Below the pieces are notes generated by a model that was not told where the DNA came from, did not search any database, and saw only the letters and a program-made list of their open reading frames with translations. Below are positions 45,458-57,800 of a DNA stretch of 64,000 nucleotides, piece by piece. This DNA comes from Cliona cf. orientalis. Lineage: Eukaryota; Porifera; Demospongiae; Clionaida; Clionaidae. The position numbers and the translations under genes were made by a program. Position 1 is the stretch's first letter; each line of letters begins with the position of its first letter. The stretch is from NCBI GenBank assembly GCA_963930775.1, contig OZ005703.1, forward strand, positions 4,526,001 to 4,590,000, written 5' to 3'.

Positions 45458-46510
45458 CTACATAATAATATCCCTCCACTTTGGAGTAATAAGGCTCAGA
45501 GCTGCATCTTGATCACGGATCCTCAGTGTCAGTGGACCCTTCGTCATTTGTTCACGATCGGCTGGATTCTCCCAGTCCCACAGTCCTGTAGTGGTGGAAA
45601 ACATTCGCTCCTCACTGAAAGCATTAAACTCAATGAGGTACATATTGTCCTCAGTCCAGACAAAGTCAATGATGTATCGGTCCATTGTGATACGTTCCTG
45701 GATAGATGCATGAAACTTTTCCAGGTCAGCCTTGATTCTACTCACTTTATCTTCGAGGACTGGAAATCTAATGAGGTAGTTATACTGTCCCAGGGCATTC
45801 AGTTGACAACCATAAACAAACCCTCTGAACTCGGCCCACTGCGGAACGTTAACCCACTCCCGAACGACTAGGTGAATAACTTTCATGAACTCTTCATCAC
45901 CCTTCTCTAAGGCATATTCCAAATCTTCACCAACTCGATCACTGGATATGAGCATTCTCACTGCCTCTTCTCCTGTCGTTACCTTCAGGCTCTCTCCTAC
46001 AATCGTAGATAGTAGGTTCAATTTGTCATTCACCGAGGGATTTTCACCGAGGGAACTGAGGCTAGCTAGGTATGCTCTATGAGCCTTCTCAAATGCCAGT
46101 GGAGAATCTTTCGGGGATCTGGTGGAAAGTTTAACAAATGCACCTTTTCCTGGGGCTATTGTCAAAGATAGCCGGTCAATGAGGTCATGAAGGTCGGCTG
46201 GCAGTTGAATATTTGCTTCTGAAAGGAAAGTACCGTCGCCTTCCTTGTTTTGAAAGTCTCTCTTCCAACAGAAAATGATTGCTTTGGCCTCCGAGGGCTT
46301 GATTTCTACAACCTGAGAGGGAATTGTCTTGTCTTTCACAAGCTCGTACCAGCGATCAAATCCACTGTCGAAGAACTCTTTTCTTCTTGTGTCCTCTCTT
46401 TCCTTGCTATCTTTACTAGCCAGCTGGATATTTGGACTACTCCGGTCTCGTTTAGCTCCTTTATCAGGGGATTTCAGTCGAACGGTGAGCAAGTCAGATG
46501 CAGTCGCCAT
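45458..46510 (-). CDS. CDC123/D123-like ATP-grasp protein (350 aa)
   Basis: Intact single-exon frame with ATG at 46510. It is collinear with the CDC123/D123 family: FDRWY near residue 51, VKLSTRSPKDS near 127 (family K-x-SPRDA segment), LVVREWVNVPQWAEFRGFV at 214-232, NALGQYN at 238-244, and YIIDFV-x7-YLIEFNAF at 279-298 (acidic metal-binding D and E/N positions). The length is close to that of human CDC123 (about 336 aa). CDC123 acts in the cytosol as an assembly chaperone for translation factor eIF2. This copy is divergent and could instead be one of the CDC123-like paralogues of unknown role found in microbes and some animals. No introns, no signal peptide. It faces the F-box-like gene tail to tail. 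Confidence 0.75.
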   Translation of the reverse strand: MATASDLLTVRLKSPDKGAKRDRSSPNIQLASKDSKEREDTRRKEFFDSGFDRWYELVKDKTIPSQVVEIKPSEAKAIIFCWKRDFQNKEGDGTFLSEANIQLPADLHDLIDRLSLTIAPGKGAFVKLSTRSPKDSPLAFEKAHRAYLASLSSLGENPSVNDKLNLLSTIVGESLKVTTGEEAVRMLISSDRVGEDLEYALEKGDEEFMKVIHLVVREWVNVPQWAEFRGFVYGCQLNALGQYNYLIRFPVLEDKVSRIKADLEKFHASIQERITMDRYIIDFVWTEDNMYLIEFNAFSEERMFSTTTGLWDWENPADREQMTKGPLTLRIRDQDAALSLITPKWRDIIM

Positions 46511-47026
46511 GTTTTGCGTAGGAGGGGCTAGTACAGACGTCGACCATTACCAATCAGACGACCGTTACATGCGTTAGCAACTCTTCATAGCATAGATTGT
46601 TCTTGACGCACAATTAAATTTGGTCTGTGTTGTGCAAAAAATCACAGAAGAGATGGCTAGATCTAGTAGCAACCTACTATTTGAAATAAGCAATATTGGA
46701 CCAGTAAGGGTATCAAAATAAAAATTGCTCAACCAGTGGAACACATGCGTGTTCATACGTGCACACGCACACATGCACATAGCTACCCCGGATTTCTGAG
46801 TTGAAAGTGACATCTGAAGTGTTAGATGACCACCGAGAAACAAAGAAAGATTTTTGGTTGACACTATGCAGTACGTGTATAATACACATAGCTAGCTAGT
46901 AGACCAACTGAACAGTGAACAGTACACCAAGTGAGAGCTCCTCAACCTTCTTTGTGTCACGTTTCGGTAGTTTGACCAATGCCAACATGCCACAGCTCAG
47001 GAGTTGCACACCAGTCACGAGTATAA

Positions 47027-47441
47027 CAGGGGCGGATCTAGGGGGGGGGGTTGCTGGGGTTGCAACCCCCCCCCCCCAAACGATTTTGAGCAGCCCCTCC
47101 CACTTATAATACAAGTATAGCTTGCTGCCACTGTATGGTTAGCAGCAGACAAGCTGTGTAGTACATAATTGGCCTCAAACCAATAGGTGGTGCACGGCGG
47201 TTAGTGGTACACCCTGAACATGGCTTCAGCTATGAATAATCTACTGTAGACCACAAGAGTCAGCTGTGGTGCTAGGCGTGGTAAAGGTATAGCTATATGT
47301 CTACAGTGTTACTGGTCATCCCGGGCGACAAAAAATGGGCGTGGCTCATTAAAGTGGGCGTGGTCGCAAAAAATTTTCGCGCGATTCGCGCGCAATTAAA
47401 CCTACAAACCCACCATACTAAAAATCCTAAATCCACCCCTG
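47027..47441. mobile_element. hAT-like MITE
   Basis: Ends CAGGGGCGGATCTAGG (47027) and CCTAAATCCACCCCTG (ending 47441), with two differences, directly bordered by GTATAA on both sides (47021-47026 and 47442-47447). The CAGGGG terminus is typical of hAT elements, although six rather than eight flanking bases match. Contains adjacent G- and C-runs. No transposase. Confidence 0.7.
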
Positions 47442-47737
47442 GTATAACTGCCCAAGTCAACAAACTTGAAACTGTAGCATCTTCATTGAGGTAGACTAGA
47501 CTGAAAATGGTATTTTGCTAACTTGTGGGCTAAAAAAGAGAAACCCACCCATGCAATAAAAAACACAGTAAACATGTTAGCCACAGTACAGCCCGATTAT
47601 GCGATTCAACGAGTCTGGCAGAAGATGTACTATGGAGCTCAGAGCCTCTGCTGTGCGTTTAAAGGTGTCTCCCTTATGATATATACAATGTCATGATATT
47701 ATTCTTACTGCAAACTTCCTCTACTATAATAATATTA

Positions 47738-47955
47738 CTGTAGGACTGGTTTTAATTGCGTAGTTTAATGATTGCGTTCTAGTCAAGTCAGGCTAAATTG
47801 CGAATCCAATATATAATTGCAATGGATGACCCCGTACCGTACTGTAGTATACTTGCATGTTTATGTTTGCGAATCTATTAATTGCGAAATGTAGGAAAAC
47901 TCGCAATTTGCAATTAATAGATATTACTTGATTGCAATTAAAACCTGACCTACGG
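47738..47955. mobile_element. TA-flanked MITE (CTGTAGG family)
   Basis: Ends CTGTAGGACTGGTTTTAATT and AATTAAAACCTGACCTACGG (inverted with small differences), bordered by TA (47736-47737 and 47956-47957). The interior repeats ATTGCGAATC motifs. Confidence 0.65.
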
Positions 47956-49140
47956 TATTGACTAGACCTCTTTTATTCCAATGATATCAAGTCATAGCTA
48001 TATGACTGTATACCACTACATACGTTTGGGGTCAAATCCGCTAACTTCAGTAATGTGCAAATCTTCTACATATAATAGGTTGCAATAGACAACACTTGAG
48101 ATATTAGTTAATTGCCTACATAAGTGCCAGGCAGTTCTCTGATTGTGGTACAGTTTGCTTGATTCCAGCCCTATAAGGCTTTGGTTTGATCTCTACCATT
48201 ATAATTTTATATAGGGCATAATAATTATGATAAATCTATTATCACCATGGTAACAGCAAGGTGTCTATTGACTGGCTGCATGCATGTATACATATTATGT
48301 CAGGACTTCATTATACTGTTGAATTTTTGACTCTTTGCAATCTCTACCATATGTCAGATCGGTTACCTCAGATGATAATGGTTGTAGCATTTTTGAGTTT
48401 TAGGTGTCAGAACCCTACGGTGGCCCACTCCACCGACTATAGTAACTGTGGAATGTATGAATCTTTGCAGTGTAAATCATCTCTATTGGCTCAGATTACA
48501 AATAATATTATTATTATTGTAATTAGGTCTTTTGTTGTGACACTGTAAAGCGTGTGTCATCCTCACAGAAAAATGTATAACTGTAGCAGATGCCGTGGTA
48601 ACTATCACTGTGACAGTGTTTCTTTAATATTAGTTTCTTCATGTCATCCTTAGAAATGCAGATGCGTACAGGTAGCTGCACAAAATACCTAAGCTAAGAA
48701 TTATACTTGAATTAAATCAGAAATTGTCATCATGTATTGTGACAAGTTCCTGGCCCAATCTTTGATCAAGCTTCAGATACAGGACCACTGTTGAATTGGA
48801 TCCCTGCTCTCAAAAACTAGACAAACTGATCAGAACATGACAGTTACTTAGGGTCCTGGTTATGTACAATGATGCTATATAATAAACATAATATGCCGAC
48901 CTTGGGTACATCAATTATGGATCACCCCAGTACTTATTAATTTTACATAATTATTGGGGCGTGAGCCACGTTGACCCAGACTTGACCTCGATCTGCCATG
49001 TATTTGTGCTACCCAATATACTTACTGTCACTTATGTAATGAATATCGTCACATGTAAGTATTTATATTTATTACTAGCTATAGTGCTCACAATAATTAT
49101 GCTGATGTCCATCATATGCAGTGATTCACTCATGGCAACG

Positions 49141-49313
49141 CATTCTTCTTTGAATGACATTGTATACAGTTGTCGAGCTGTAAAGCTTGTGTCTATGCCT
49201 AATAAGCATTTTTCTTTGAATGTACAGTTGTCCAGTAAAGCTTGTGTCTATGCCTAATAAGCATTTTTCTTTGAATGTACAATTGTCCAGTAAAGCTTGT
49301 GTGCCTATGCCTA
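49141..49313. repeat. 55 bp tandem repeat, about three copies
   Basis: Unit with CAGTAAAGCTTGTGTCTATG and TTTTTCTTTGAATGTACA, repeated with a 55 bp period at 49212 and 49267. The first copy is 12 bp longer. Confidence 0.85.
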
Positions 49314-49410
49314 TAATACTAATTATGAAAAATATACGTCAGGATAGCCATAGAAGTTGGCTACACAGTTCATTTTCATTCTTCAAATTTCTTATGCAAA
49401 CCAACAGAGC

Positions 49411-49602
49411 CACTTAGATGTAGGTTTGGCTGGCTCTTCTACATCCTCTCAGAACTTGTACTTGCCACAGTTGTCTTTATAGCTGTCCTAATTTTGAACA
49501 TCAACTTCACTTCTGGTGTTGTCAATGGCTTCACGCTCTTCAACCAGCCATTAAATACATCACAATCCTCCACTCATTCTTTTCTGGACAATGAATAAGT
49601 GT
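49411..49602 (+). pseudogene. Fragment of the multi-pass membrane family
   Basis: The frame reading RFGWLFYILSELVL, FIAVLILNINFTSGVVNGFT, then NQPLN runs to a stop at about 49600. The pattern E-L/V-P..., NINFTSG-VNGF matches the first membrane segment of the sponge family represented at 39451 (REFVPITTFF, APMTCFIMYS) and is closer to other family members I remember. Neither the cysteine domain nor later segments are recognisable, so this is a relic or an isolated exon. Confidence 0.5.
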
Positions 49603-49844
49603 GGAGGGAGGTGTTCAGGTAAATGCTGTATATGATAACCACCATCAAAGCCTCAGTCATTCACGGCATAACGAGCTTCCTCGCAGTGTATCAATGTCTC
49701 TCTGAGCCTTCTTCTTCAAGTGCACATCTTTGCTGCATAAGATGAGAACTTTCAACCCTACAAAAGAGTATGGCTGAATGGCGAGATAGTTCACTTCAGC
49801 AAAAGAACATTTACCTACAGTGGTCCAGAGGGGCCATGTCCATT

Positions 49845-50940
49845 TACCCATTACAATTTTTCCATTGCTGGTACCAATTTCGAGTTTTCTCATTACCAAC
49901 TTCCAATTTTCTTTTCCGATTTTGAATTTTCTTATTATTAACTTCCAATTATATTTTGGGTATTTCTTATTTCCAATCTTGTTTTGTCTAATTTGCGGGT
50001 ATAGTGAACTATCATAGTAGGCATGTGTGCATGGAAAGCAAGAGAGGGTGGACGGGTATGCGTTGAAGGCAGTAGCTGGTTGTACTGCGCAACATGATGC
50101 TAAGAGGGAGGTGACTCTTAATAGAGGGTAATTTAGAAGGTCGTTAGAGGAAAAGGGTCTTTGCTAGTTATAATAATATAGCTACTGGCATGGTGCGACC
50201 TCAGTCATAGGGTACCGTATAGCTTAATTCAACTCTCCAGCTGTGCAATTGGCTTGAGGGTTTACTAGTCTTGTATGCCAGTCCTTCTATTTTCACCATG
50301 GTGGTCTAATTCAGGATATTTTGATCTCTATAGCCAGTTGCCTTGCTAATACTGTGTAGCTATGATGAAAATCAGCTATGCTCAGTGATATAGCTAGCTG
50401 TAGGGATGGCAGTCATAGAGCCAAACTCCTTTAATGCAAAGAGTGTTAGAGGGGTGTGGCTCCGAGGCTGTTGTCATACATGGATATTAGTAGGTCAATC
50501 TAGCTCTAGGCCAAACGCTGGTTCGAAGTTTATGCTAAAACTAGTGTCATGGCCCTAAATCAGTGACTGTCGAACCCCTCCCCCTAATGACGTTCATTTT
50601 CCCAAATTAGTTTGAAAGTGCCCTCTAAAACAGTCATCGGATGAAAAAGGTCTACCGGAGGTATATCGCTAGCTAGCTATAGCCATAGACATGTAGCCTA
50701 CATGTCACATGAACGTGGATCAGAGTACATTGGTGCAGGCACATAACTGGTGCCTACTGTATGATAGCTTAAACCTATTCCTGCAAAAGAGTACCCACAT
50801 TGAAGTAGCTATCCCAGTTAATTATAAAAACTTCAAATTGGAAATAAGAAATACCCAAATTGGAAGTTAGTATTGAGAAAACTCAAAATCGAAAATGAGA
50901 AATATCCAAATTGGAAGTTGGTTCCTGGTAATGCTATATA
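49845..50940. repeat. Inverted TTCCAATT-rich segments
   Basis: 49850-49990 (GGGTATTTCTTATTTCCAAT) is an approximate inverted copy of 50830-50930 (CAAATTGGAAATAAGAAATACC). The 0.85 kb between has no gene. Possibly a diverged 1.1 kb element. Similar TTGGAAAT repeats occur near 14830-14930. Confidence 0.4.
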
Positions 50941-51826
50941 GTGCTCTGCGCATGCCAGGTACTGAAATACTATGTACAGATCCGAAGAATAAGTTGGGTG
51001 GATTGACAGATATTCACTGATAGCTGCTAGTTCCAGAAACAAATTTTGTGTCTGCTGTTAATAAGCACTTCTGAAGAGACTTTAGCCACCAATCAACTTG
51101 CTGTTACTGATCGTTAGTGGCTCTACTCGTCTTAATCAATTTGAAAGTGTCTTGCCAAATTCTGACAAAAGTATCAAAGCAATGCAATGTTCCTACCATC
51201 CAATTCTATGGGGCGCACTAACGCGAAGCCATACTTGAGGTCACCACTTGGAAAGAGATTGCCTTTGCCAAAATGGTAAGGGTGCCATTCCACCCCTTAC
51301 CATGACTTAGGCACAGGCCAAGCAATTAGTGAAACTCATGATCAAACAGCTTGCCAAGCAATCCTCACGATCGACTTGATCTCTGCAGTTGAGTCTAACA
51401 ATGTGTTGCTATCTATACCTTTGCTGTCATTCAGCAGAGGTTGTGCACTCCATTCAACAGACTTACGGGCTTAATCAGTGGCCTGATGTCAGCATGTACA
51501 GCTGCATAGTGCCGTTAGATAATAACAGATAGCTAAATGTCATGTGCCCTATAGTAGTGCCAATACATGTTAACCAATCACAAATGCATAGTACTTCATG
51601 ATGCTGGTGAATAAATAGCTACTCAATTATATGGTTATGTGTGTTATAGCATAGTCTATGGTTATAGTGAGTAAAACGATAATTTCATCATGATGACACT
51701 AATTGGCAACAAATTAAAGTGAACAAGACTACGTCTTTATAAAATATAACTCACACTATTCGTTATACTACATTAATCTCTATTTTATAATAATATTATT
51801 GATTCAAGCAGTACATACAAAAAAGA

Positions 51827-54800
51827 TTAGTGCATTAGTGTTATATATATATTTTGCATTACACCATCTGCATTAGGAATCTCACATCGGTATTTCCCAC
51901 TGGGGGAGGTGACCCCAGTCCTCCGATTAAGACGTACAACTTGTGTACCTCTATTGCGGTAGAAGCCATGCAACTGCTTACTTATTGGAACTTGGATACC
52001 ATTAGGATAATAAAATTGTCCACGTCGATTAGGTAGAATACTGCAGCAATCTACTCTGTTGGTCTTACACAACAGAGCTTGCTCACCCTCTCCAACATCA
52101 TTTAGGCCAATAACACTGTTGTTTGTATAGACTTCACCATTGATCTCAAAATAGATATCTGAGTATAGATCAAAAATGATATGTGGTATTCAGATACTAT
52201 AATAATATTATGGCATGTGTATATAATTATTCCTTACCTGGTATAACTGGAACTAAAGTTGGTTTTTCACATCCTATATAATATAATATATAGAGCAATA
52301 TGTAAAATTCAGTATTGAGCAATCAAGTAACCACCAAACTCGCTTCTGTGGTCACCTCTGACCATTAAATTACCTAGAGAAACGCCCTCACTCCATTGCC
52401 CTACCTCACCACTGTATAATAATCGAACCTGTAATGTTTGTAATGTTTTTGCATAGGGATGAATCATCATAAAAGCACCTACTTGAACGTGGATGGAATC
52501 CATTGTGTCCAGTCTATCCTCATCCTTTATGATATAAAAGGTGCTGTTTGCTCCCACGTGCCTAATAGTGCTCTGGTGAGTCACTTGAGGATTGAACAAT
52601 CTTACAGTATAACCATTAATGCTTTCACAAGGCAGTTCTGGTCTATACCAGATAATAACAGTACACAACCCTTGCACTTCAGGAGAAGGTAGAGGTGGCA
52701 GGGTAGTTGAAGGTACTGTAGGAATTAATGAAACAAGATGTTATTGATGTTCTTTCAGTGTTCTATCCAGAACTTTTTTATAAAGCGGGGGGAAGGGTAT
52801 ACTAAGATTCTTACTTTTAACTGTTATTACAAATCAAGTACATGACAGAGTAGTTAAAAATTGTACTGTCTACAGCTTGCAGCATGCAGTAACGAGCAGC
52901 TCTTGTGTAGTGGGCAGCCAGTTTACACAAGCCCACTATTTGTGGTTTGTACAGCTAGGTATTCGTGGTTGTGTACTTGTACTGCACACTTAGCACTGTC
53001 TAGCAATTGCTGTATGTGCTCTGAATGCAGGATCATGACATTAGAGCCCCACCCCTTTTCGCGTTCTATAGCGTGGTGGGGCACCACTCAACCGCACTTT
53101 AGCGAGAACACTGTTCTTTTTAATTAATGTTGTCATTCATTAATACTTACAATTGACTTCCACAGAGAAAGAGCTGTGTACAGGATGGTTGCTGATACTA
53201 GTGCCTGGAATGGTCAGCAGAGATCTGCAGGTATATTGTCCAGACTGGGAGGTCGAAAGGTTAAGGAATGTTAGCTTGCTGATTAGAACAACATCACTGG
53301 AAGGCTCTTGAGCGCCACTGACTCTGAAGCCATCTCCATCAATTATCCTCCCATCAGGATCCAGCCACTGCACAGTGAGGGTGGACATAGAAGACAGATC
53401 TTGCTCACGTGTGATGGTGCAAATTAGTGTATAGCCAGATGATTTAACAATGGAGGTTCCTTCATCTGTAACATTAAGACGTTGACGAGGAAAACCTACG
53501 GCAGTATAAAATGAACAAATTTAGCTATACAGATATAAATTCACAGCTAGTACCTAAAACAGTAGTAACAGTTTTCGTGGCAGATGCTGTTGTTCCATTA
53601 ATAAAGGAAGTGTTGTCCGGTACAACAGTTACAATGCAAGTGAACGTTCCAGCATCATCAAAGTCCATGGGATTCAGTCGAACTGTTGTTAGATATGTCT
53701 GAGGTAGTATTGATGCCACAGCCACATCAGTTAATGTTACATAACTATCATTGTCTTCCACCAATCTAGTGTTGTTTCTCATCCAGGTAGCCGTTACTGT
53801 AACTGGAGTATCTACAGCAGATTGGAGCTGAGCACTGCAAGTGAATGTGAGGTCAAGCCCCTGATAAAAATTTGCATCCCTTGGAGATCCAACAACTGTT
53901 AAAAGTGGTTGGGGAACTAGCATAGAGAAAGAAAAATGAGATAAATGAAATGTGTGAAAATGGTGATTACTGTACTTACTACGAACATTCACTTCTGCCA
54001 TTCCCATTGCAGTTAAATTTATTCCAGCCACTGGTATGTTGAAATTGGAAGTACATTCATAAACCCCAGCCTGACTAGTGTGAATGCTATCAAAGATTAG
54101 AATCTGGGAATATTTATTCAACAGGGTAGTATTTTGGTTTGCTCCAGGTCCACTCCATCTCAAGATCGGTTCATGCAGAAGTTCATGAGGGATCATTACG
54201 ATGCAGGTCATATTGAATGGTTCTCCAGCAATAATCGAATTGCTAGGTTTTAAGATACTAACAGTGGGTGGTAAAGGTCCTATAGAAGGGATAAAAAAAT
54301 ACTAAAAAGTGTCATTTAATAAATTAAATGAACCTACTCTGAACAAGAATATCAATACTTCCTTCACCTACATCACTGGCATTTACAGAAGCTAATTCGA
54401 TGAATGGAATTGCATTAGCTTTGCAGGTAAAAGTGGCACTATCCTCTATGATAGGAGGAGTTAGAGTGAGAACACTAGTACGTGTCCCTGAGCCAGATAG
54501 AGGAGAGATAGTTACACGGTCAGTTGCACTGACAAGTAATGTTGTTCCTCTATACCAATTGACGGAAACATTTGTGAAATCAGCAAATGCAGAGTCAATA
54601 GTTATGTTGCATATCAGTGTCAAAGGAGCTTTACTTCCAGCATAGAAGATGCTAGCATTCTTGAAAATGGTGATACTGGGAGTGGGAACTGTACCAAAAG
54701 AGAGGAAAAATAAACAATTATTCCCCAAGAATCTATATAATACCAAGTCTTAGAGTATTATGTAGCTAAATACCTATCCCTGCCCTAGCCTCATACCCGC

Positions 54801-57800
54801 CTCTCAATTGCCGATCCTTCAAAATAATGGAGAGCCTGATAAATCTTATCATGTATGGCGCTGGGTAGAACATTTGGTACAACTTTGAATCCTTAATCAT
54901 TATGTCCCTATTTGGGGTGCAAATACTCATTTTTGAATCACTGGAGGGTCCCTGCCAATTAATTATCAAAGTCACTTTTCAGCTGAAACATAGTACATGG
55001 ATGCAAGTTATGTTCCCAATTCAAGTTATAGTTAAGGGATTGAACAGTCTCTTAATCATGATGATTACGTTTAGAAAGAATAACAGATCACTTTAGCTCT
55101 TATAATACTTAGAAGGCAGACTCTTTAGTGATAAGTGGCACATGAATCTACACGTGTACAGCTACTGGTAACTTTAATTTTACTGTATTCTTACTCTTAG
55201 TTGTGGGTTGAATAAATGGCATCTCAACACCCTGACACTTCAAAACACACACGTTCATGAAGAAGGTAACCTCTTCTGTTACTTCAATCATATCAAATAT
55301 ATGAAGATGAAAAGTTTCAGTGTCCATTTGAGAATTTTTAACTCTTGTTATCCAGGAATTCTCGGCTGGTATTGGGAAGATTTTGTTACCTTCACGCTTG
55401 GTACCATTTATAGAAGCTGCTGTTCCGCTCAGGAAACCTTGCGTATCTTCGTATCTGTAGTATACCCAGCCTGTGGCATTGCTCACAGTTACAACCTCCA
55501 GTATTGTTGTTCTATCTGAGTTAAAACGGACAGACAGCACTGTTCCAACACTCACACTATACCTTTCAAGAGACTTGCTACTGTAGAGGGCATCGGGGTA
55601 AGCTTCAAGGTCACTTTTATCATTGACAAGGAAATCTAGTACATCATCTTCATTTGGGTCAGAATATATTTTGACATTTCTGATCAGCTCATGAATTTCT
55701 AACTCATCAAGGATTGAAAGTCTAGGATCTCCGCGTGGATTTATATTTTCAAAGGTAGCGGAGTAGTTCATGAATTCACCTTTCAGACTGGAAACAATTA
55801 GCCACCTAGCCACTATGGTTGTAGCTGGAGCCAGATCTCCAAACATCACTGTCAAAGATGGACTGATACTCCCACTGCCAATGGTAGCATCTATAATCAT
55901 AAAGTTTACCAGTAATCCCCTTTCATTATCAATAATCTCTGGTTGTCCAGATGTTATTTGAAGACTGTAGGCCGTTCCATGACCAGCATTCTTCACAGCA
56001 ACTCCAAGAGTGAATGGTACTGACGGCTCAATCTCATCTGTGAATGGGTCGTCTCCAACAACAAACATTTCCCAGAAGTAGTGCACCAGTAGGGAAGGAT
56101 CAGGCCTGACAGTTATCACTGTTGGAAGGAGAGGAATGGTAATGATTTCATCTTCTAAAGAGTATCTCAGGATGCCACCAACATCATAGGATTGATCAGA
56201 CTCTGGAGCTGCCTCAGAGTATGGTATTATGAGCCACTCAACTGACCCTGTTGATTCACTGGAAAGACGCCATTCTCTACTGGTATCATGCAGTGAACCA
56301 GAGAGGCTTCCATTACCAATTGCAAAGAGGTGTGTAGCATCCTGGCCAGTTCCTGAGTCTGTTATGAGAATTTCCACTTCAATTTGCAGCAGACTTGAGC
56401 TTTCTTGATTTTCAATTTCTAGTCTCGCCAAAAATGCTTCTCTAGTTATAGCTAATTCTTGCTCAATGCGGATTCTAACTACAGCACATACTCCAGCTTC
56501 CTCTTCCCAATTGTCAATATGATTGATTTCATCGCTAGCAAAATTGTAAGCATCTATGTAGGAGGAAAATCCCTTACCCCTAGCTCTATCATTGTATGCG
56601 TGAATTGTTTGAGTTAATTCCTGAACAACACTAAAAGAAGCCATATCCAATCCTTCAGAAGGCTCTAGTTGCCCATTATTCCAGCCATACAGAGTGTTAT
56701 TCAATCGTTGGACCATTCCAGTGACTATGGCCATTGTAGTTCCATTCGGTAGTGGTGCAGACAAGATATTTAATAATTCTGTCGAGGAAATTAATGTACC
56801 TGCTTCACTAGCATCATCTAGTGTTGGCCGTAAGACTGTTGACAACCATCTGGGATCACTCACAGGTATCCAAATTTCATCTCCAAGCACTTCTACTCCG
56901 AGGGCAATACTCAAGTGAATTGGATACATTGCTTCTACAAGGTTGGTCACAGATTCTCTAAGATTTCGTTTCTGACGGTTATTTGATTCTGGTGCCAAAC
57001 AGTTATCATACACATCACATAAACACCCTAATAAGCTTGTTAGAAAAGGGCGACCTTCAAAATCTATACCAATGGGTAAAGACCTTCTCCCACGCTGCCT
57101 AGTGAATATTGGTGTTCTGGACTGACCAATGGTTATGGTGGGAGAACTATCACATTGTAGAAGTACTTCAATTGCTTCGAAAATTCCATTTGTATCTGTG
57201 CGTGCTAACTCAGGTATACAACCAGCAAATGGAAAATTTGGTGTGGGTGCACATGATAAAAGGGATTGTATACAGCTATTACAGAAAGCAGGTGTTCTAG
57301 CCGTGTAACCGGTAAAGGAGAAACCACCACCACCACCAAAGCCACCAAAGCCACCACAGCCAAAGCACGATATTCTATTCATAATTGGTGTACCTATGAT
57401 CTCAGGTTTTTTCATCACAACGGGAATGGTTCGGAATTGCCTGTCACCACAGACATAACTATACACAATATTGATCACATATATGACCCAAATTACATTT
57501 CTCTTCTGAATACTTCTTCGAGATACCTGTACAGGAATAGTAACAGATGAAAGAGCTTCAAGATTGCCAAGCTCACTGTTACTAGTACTAAACTCCAGAA
57601 ATGGGTGGTTATTTGGGAAATCCAAGCCAACATTATCAGCTCTAATGAGGCCATGGTTGGTTATATTGACCTGAAATGAAGTTATAAATCCAAGTTCTAG
57701 CTCTTCGAGGTCCACTTCAGCTGGAGTCACGGTTACAATAGGTATTGGGACATTAGTCACAAAATCTGCCTCAACGACGAGAACGTATGTGTCTTGGTAT

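Larger units (their letters stand above)
46511..51826. other. 5.3 kb intergenic, repeat-rich
   Basis: Contains a hAT-like MITE, a CTGTAG/CCGTAG MITE, a short tandem repeat, a membrane-family fragment and a 1.1 kb inverted-repeat structure. A minus-strand open stretch (49657-49815) follows a CTGTAG acceptor and looks somewhat protein-like, but no domain was recognised. I see nothing clear in 47960-49140 and 50950-51826. Confidence 0.45.

Noticed and set aside
45422-45871. 149-codon plus-strand frame
   Set aside because: Antisense shadow of the CDC123-like gene.
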